DNA of 64,000 nt, from positions 1-64,000 of the forward strand of contig JASANG010002820.1 in assembly GCA_030248215.1 (NCBI GenBank), in the 5' to 3' direction. The notes under the pieces were generated by a model, which was not told the origin of the DNA, ran no database searches, and saw only the letters and a list, made by a program, of their open reading frames with translations. Origin of the DNA: Enoplolaimus lenunculus (taxonomy: Eukaryota; Nematoda; Enoplea; Enoplida; Thoracostomopsidae). The position numbers and the translations under genes are program-made. Below, one piece after another: positions 36,201 to 42,200 of the stretch (position 1 is its first letter; each line of letters starts with the position of its first letter).

Positions 36201-39200
36201 ACCCCCTGTATCCCGATAGCTACGACATGGTTTAAAATCAAACAACAAAGCTAAAATAATTCTTCCCTCAGTTTCACTCAACTTTACCTCTAACAACGCG
36301 TTCAAAACCGCTTCAACGGAAGTTGGAATCACTAGTGACAAATGTTCTCCGGTTGAAGTCGATCCCTGATCGCTGTTCGACGGAAGACCTTGAGATTGCC
36401 ATTCACGAATGTATATCGAAACCGCTGCACCAAATAAAGGCGTTGGAGTAGTTGTCGTTTGAGCACACGCCACCAACTCAGACGGTAAATGAACTATTTG
36501 CCTACGGGGTACATGCGACACTGATTGTTCAGAAGTTGATAGATGACATTTAACTAGCGCTATTAGCGATTCAGTAGACAGTCGCGAGTCTAAGTTGATC
36601 ACACTATTCGATGGAAGGGTGTCAAAAGCTAAAATTGGTGGAATTACTGGCACAGGTTGTTTCACAGATGACGTCGCCGGTGCAGAATTGGCAACATCAC
36701 CCGATTTTGGCTGAGACGCCGGCTGTTTTTGTGATGCTGATTTTTGAGCGGATTGTGGTTTACCGCCCGCTCCAAGAATGATGCGAACATTACACAGAGG
36801 GATGTTTGGATCTGGGAGCCATTGTTTTTGACGTCCAGTAAATATCGACCGACTGTCACGTAACGAATGGATATTGTCAATAATCAGCAATAATGGAGAC
36901 AGCGCCGTATCCTTAGAATTGCCTCGCAATTCGCTGTTAGCCATGATGATTTTTCCACCGTCTACTAGAGACGGCTTGTCCACGCCGGCGCCTTTAGAAG
37001 CTTGGATCCCTGAGTTTGTTCCTTTCGTTGAACCCTGCGCGCCAGTGGCCGCTCCCCGTGTTGATATACCACTGATCAGTCTTTGAAACCATGCCACAAC
37101 AGTATCTTCATCATAACTAGCACGCTCGACGGACGGCATTTGATCCCAAAAGTTGTACGCTACAGTTAGCTGCCGACAGATGCCATTCAGTAAATCGCCT
37201 AACAACCATGTATTTGGCGAAGTGCAACAACGACGCGCAACAACCACAACTGGTGTCGTTGCCGAAGAAGTAACGCTTTGCCCGTCTAAAAACAACTTCC
37301 GGGCTGTGATACTGTTTGCAGCGTACGCCGCTGCGCTGAGCAGTGTCGATTTTCCGTTACCTTCTTCGCCAGATACCATACAAATTGGTGCGATAGCAGT
37401 TTGAAACTCACTCACAAAGCTAATCAATTTGTTCATTTCTACTGAATGAACTTGAGTTGAAATTCGGTTCAGTACAACGCCAACAGCGTCGTCTGTGAGT
37501 CGGCAAGTCGAGTTTGATACGAGCATTTTCAACTGAGCAACAGCTTCACAATTTGACTGAGAAATAATTTGTGATTTGAAAATTTTGTTCCAATTGCGTT
37601 TGTATAAAATGTCAACTGGTTTACTGATTCCGCCAGTGTCGACCAAATCGGAACGACCTTGTCCGACTGCACTGCCGGATGTTTGTACAACAGCGCGTTG
37701 TATTAGTTGTTTGAGCTTGTACGTAACGTACGGTGCAAAATTTTCCAAATATTGCTTATATTTCTTGTTATGTTGGCTGTTGTTGCTTTTCACTGCCGCT
37801 AACAGTTCGTTCGACGTTGACGCTGGCGAAAATTGAGGATCGAATTCTAAGTTGATTTGAAACTGCTCGATGTTTGGTTTATCAAGCGTTTTTGATAGCT
37901 CAGATTTTAAGCTTGACGCTCGTTTCGATTCTGTCTCACTATGATTACGGTCTGATTCGGAGCTCGAGTTAAGTAACCCGTTATGAATCGAACTCATCGC
38001 TGTATCCGCGGTAGGAGTCGCTTCGTCGATAAACGCTGGTTCAGTTGAATTTCGAGTTAGATTCGATGAAAAACTGGCGACTGCGGCGGTTACTCGTTGC
38101 TTGCATGTTGCAGTTGTAATTGTGCGAACGACAAACAAGCAACGATTTTGGTCAAATTCCGTTTGTATTGCTGATCGAGTGAGCGTTTCGATCCAAGATG
38201 TGGTTAGCGGCGAGCTGGAATCCGGATTTGATCTGGCGCTGTCCTGAAATTGTGATGTCAATTGAGTAGCTTTAGCAAGTTTGTCAGATTTTAGAGTTAT
38301 GCTTAGACTTATAGATTTTTGTTTCAAGGCGAATTTTGGACAAATTTTCAGTTGATTACAAATGCTAGCATGGATTTAGCAATTTCACCTGTTTTTAAGT
38401 TTTTAGGTTTAGGTCAAACTTTCTGGAAAAAGTATTATCGGTTTGTTTAATACGTTTGTTTGTTCCAGTCTCGTCGTTTGGTTACATTACATATACAGGG
38501 TTACTAGCAAAAAGCATTTACATGATTACAAGACGTATCATCAGCCAGAGGCGGATCCAACAATTTCTAACGGGGGCGGCGGGTTGGCAGATGTTAAGAA
38601 ACTCAAAAATTGTAAGATATGGAACTCATCATTTTATCGCTAAAAAGTCCTTGTTTAGTGGAAAAATGGTAAGGTTTTATCACAAAAAAATTTCTGACAG
38701 TAAACATTGAATTTTTAATATAAAAAATTTTCGGAGGACAAATTTTAAAGTAGGCACCATACTATTTTATTGAACCTAGAAAAGCTCATTTACCAAATGA
38801 TCTTCAGTTTCAGTATCGTTAAGTGCTGAAAGCACTACTCGTTGTACTTCAGTATATTCTCGGGCAACGTCTTTTCGAGTACTGAAAACAAAAATTGATG
38901 TACAAACTGGTGTTTGAAACGGCGAACATTTAATTTAAGTTTGTGAAATTTTTTAATTTAAATTTGTGAAATTTTTTAATGTAATTTTTAATTTTAATTT
39001 GTGAAATTTTTTAATGTAATTTTTAATTTTAATTTGTTTTGTGAAATTTTTTAATGTAATTTTTAATTTTAATTTGTGAAATTTTTTAATGTAATTTTTA
39101 ATTTTAATTTGTGAAATTTTTTAATGTAATTTTTAATTTTAATTTGTGGAAATTTTTTTAAAATTAATAATTGTGAAATTTTTTATTTTAATGTAATTTT

Positions 39201-42200
39201 TAATTTTAATTTGTGAAATTTTTTAATGTAATTTTTAATTTTAATTTGTGAAATTTTTTAATGTAATTTTTAATTTTAATTTGTGAAATTTTTTAATGTA
39301 ATTTTTAATTTTAATTTGTGAAATTTTTTAATGTAATTTTTAATTTTAATTTGTGAAATTTTTTAAATTTCAATTTGTGATATTTTTTAAAACATAAACC
39401 GATAAACCCGTAACTGGATAAAATATTGTCATTTGAAAATGGCTTTTTAAGATACGTATACCTTCGTCCAAATTCCGCAATGTGTATAATTCCTATCATC
39501 AGTTGGTGATAAGTCTTCAAAATGACCAACACCTACAATTGCAGATCTCAATATTCGTACAGAATTAGTGCAAGTCAAACGCGCATAATATGCTGAATTT
39601 CGAACCTCACCATGCTCTGGTTGAAACGTTACCGGACCTATCATCAAGTGGTGATAGGTGCTGCCCACATTTGAGACTACGGGCTTAGATTATAAAAGTA
39701 GTGTAACACTGTGACATGATCGCAAACAGGTACCTGATGGCCCTTACCTTTTAAATATATGTTGCAGTTGATATGCGTCCGTTGAACCGTGTGTATTCAA
39801 GCTCTGACGATAGTACGTTTGTAGAAGTTTGATATCTTGAAAATCAAATTTACAAACAAGCTTAATATAATTTGCATAAAACTCAAAATATAGTCACCGC
39901 TTTGATATACAGGCTTATGTCTGTTTCATCTGTAGAATTTTGAGTTTCAAATTTTTTCAACCGAATTTTCAACTGAACTCTAGTTTGGCATCCATTCCAT
40001 CAGGAGTTTTATGCTATTGGTTATTCAAATTGCCCAATCTGATTTTTGTGCAGTATTAATGATGCTGAGTTTAGCTGGTGATGCGGGTTGCATCATAAGA
40101 ATTTACCGTTTTTTTTGTTTATTTTAAATGTGTTTAATTTTGGACTCTACCTTCTGCTACTTTTTTCTAAATACTGATGATTTGATTGGTTTATTGTTAG
40201 CGCTGTATTCAGAGCAAATTGACTATATGTATAGTTGTCTAATGCTTGTGACACTGCGACGTTGAAAACAAGAGTCACCGCCCGAGGGCGGCTTTAAAAG
40301 CAAACAATTTAAGAAAAATGGATACAATTCTAATCAAACACGAAGGAAGCAATTCAAATTACCCGTTTTATCTTTGAACAAGAGGGGGTAATAAGATGGG
40401 GTCCCCATTTTGAGTCCCAATCAGTAGGAGTCCGTATCATTAATAAGTGTCCGTAAGCGGATAGAGTCCTTAAGCCCTAATTAGAGTTCATAAATGTCAA
40501 TTATTCATAATTGTAGTGCATAAATGACTCTAGAACCAAATAAATTTTAGTTCGATACTTTAAAGCATACTTTAGTTTTGAAAGTACATTCTTTACAGAG
40601 AATGCACCTACTCGGTTGGATGCTCTTGTTGCAGTATGCATCGTCCACTCTTGCTTGCATCCTCTGTAATTTAGATAGTACAAAGATTTCATTTTTACCT
40701 GTTCCATTATCTAGCGCTGTTTTAAGCACACGATCATACTGTTGTTTTGTCAGTGTTGTAGGCAGTGGAATATCACCATATAAATCGCCAATTAAGGCCT
40801 GAAAAAGCTTTTGAAAACGCATATTGATTGGCCAATTTATGCCAAAAGCGAATACCGAGTGGGCTTTTAATCACCAATGTAGCACTAAAGGGGTTCGCTA
40901 ATTTTAACACTCTATCAGCAGCAATAAATTATTCCAAATCAATAAATTGCTTTTTTAAAATATGTTATATATGTCGTGCCCCAAACAGCTATTTGCTCAG
41001 TTGGCAACTGGGACGTCTCAAACCACAATTGCTGTTCGGGGCAGCCCTAACAACTACTGGAACGCAGGCTAATTTTGATTGGTTGCTCAGGTTTGACAAT
41101 ATTCCAAAAACATGGCTTGTACAGTACTTATTTGGCTTTGCCACATATGCAAACTATAAATTAAACAACGTTCCTGCAGTATACAAATGATGCTGTTTGA
41201 GCATGTGCATCCATGTTTAATCGAATACAACGTTATGGTGGTAATGATGTTGTATTTCTGCTGTTTTGATTGGCCAATAAAATTGCGTTTCTGTAATCGT
41301 TTACTCCATATAAACCTTCTTTAATTTATAGTTTGCAAATATGGTGCTGCCAAATAATTACTGTAATTCCAGCGCGTGTTTGCTCCGTACAATCTTCTAA
41401 TTAAAACAGTTTGTGTTGCAGCAGTTATTTAAGCTGCCCCGAACAGCAATTGTCGTTGGGAACATCCCAGTTTCAACTGTGGCTCAAAAGCTGTTTAGGA
41501 CACGACATATATGGCGATTAATTCGACGAAAGCAGACTTTGTTCAAGTACAAAGACACAAAATTGACTTTGCAGACATAAACGGAGCATATTTGACACCA
41601 AAACGGAATTCAATGTGAACATTTTTGTTTTCTGCTCCTCTGTGCTTAGTCGCCTTTCTTAAGACGTACCACAAAGAAAACTCCAGTCGAAACAGCTCGC
41701 GCGTCTTCCAGTTCAACTTGTAACGCCGTTAAATCATCAGGCAACAACGAACGATACGAGCAACTGGTCGCTTCGGCCTCGCTGCTGCTGTCGATGCTGT
41801 TGTTGCCTTCAAACGGATCAATCACACATAGCTCAAGTCCATGCTGAACGCAGTAGAGTTGCAGATCGGGGACAATTTCGGACCAAAATATTTCACGCTC
41901 GTCCGTGAAATCTGAAATTAAACAAAATTGTAGATTAAATTTGGACAGTGAACAATTATTAACCTTTTTTTTCAATATGAATCTATTGCAGTTTGTAAAA
42001 ATCAAAGTTCATCCGGGGTTGGCCGTTGATATGAATTAACTGGCATTACAGTTATTCGTGTGGTCCCTGTTATACAGCAATATTGTAAAAAAAGCTAAAC
42101 AAAATGTTGACCGAAACCGTTTAATGCAATACTCGACGGCATTTATTTATAGGCATGGCCAAATGTTTTTATAGCAGAAGTAAAACGTTTTTCAATGAAA

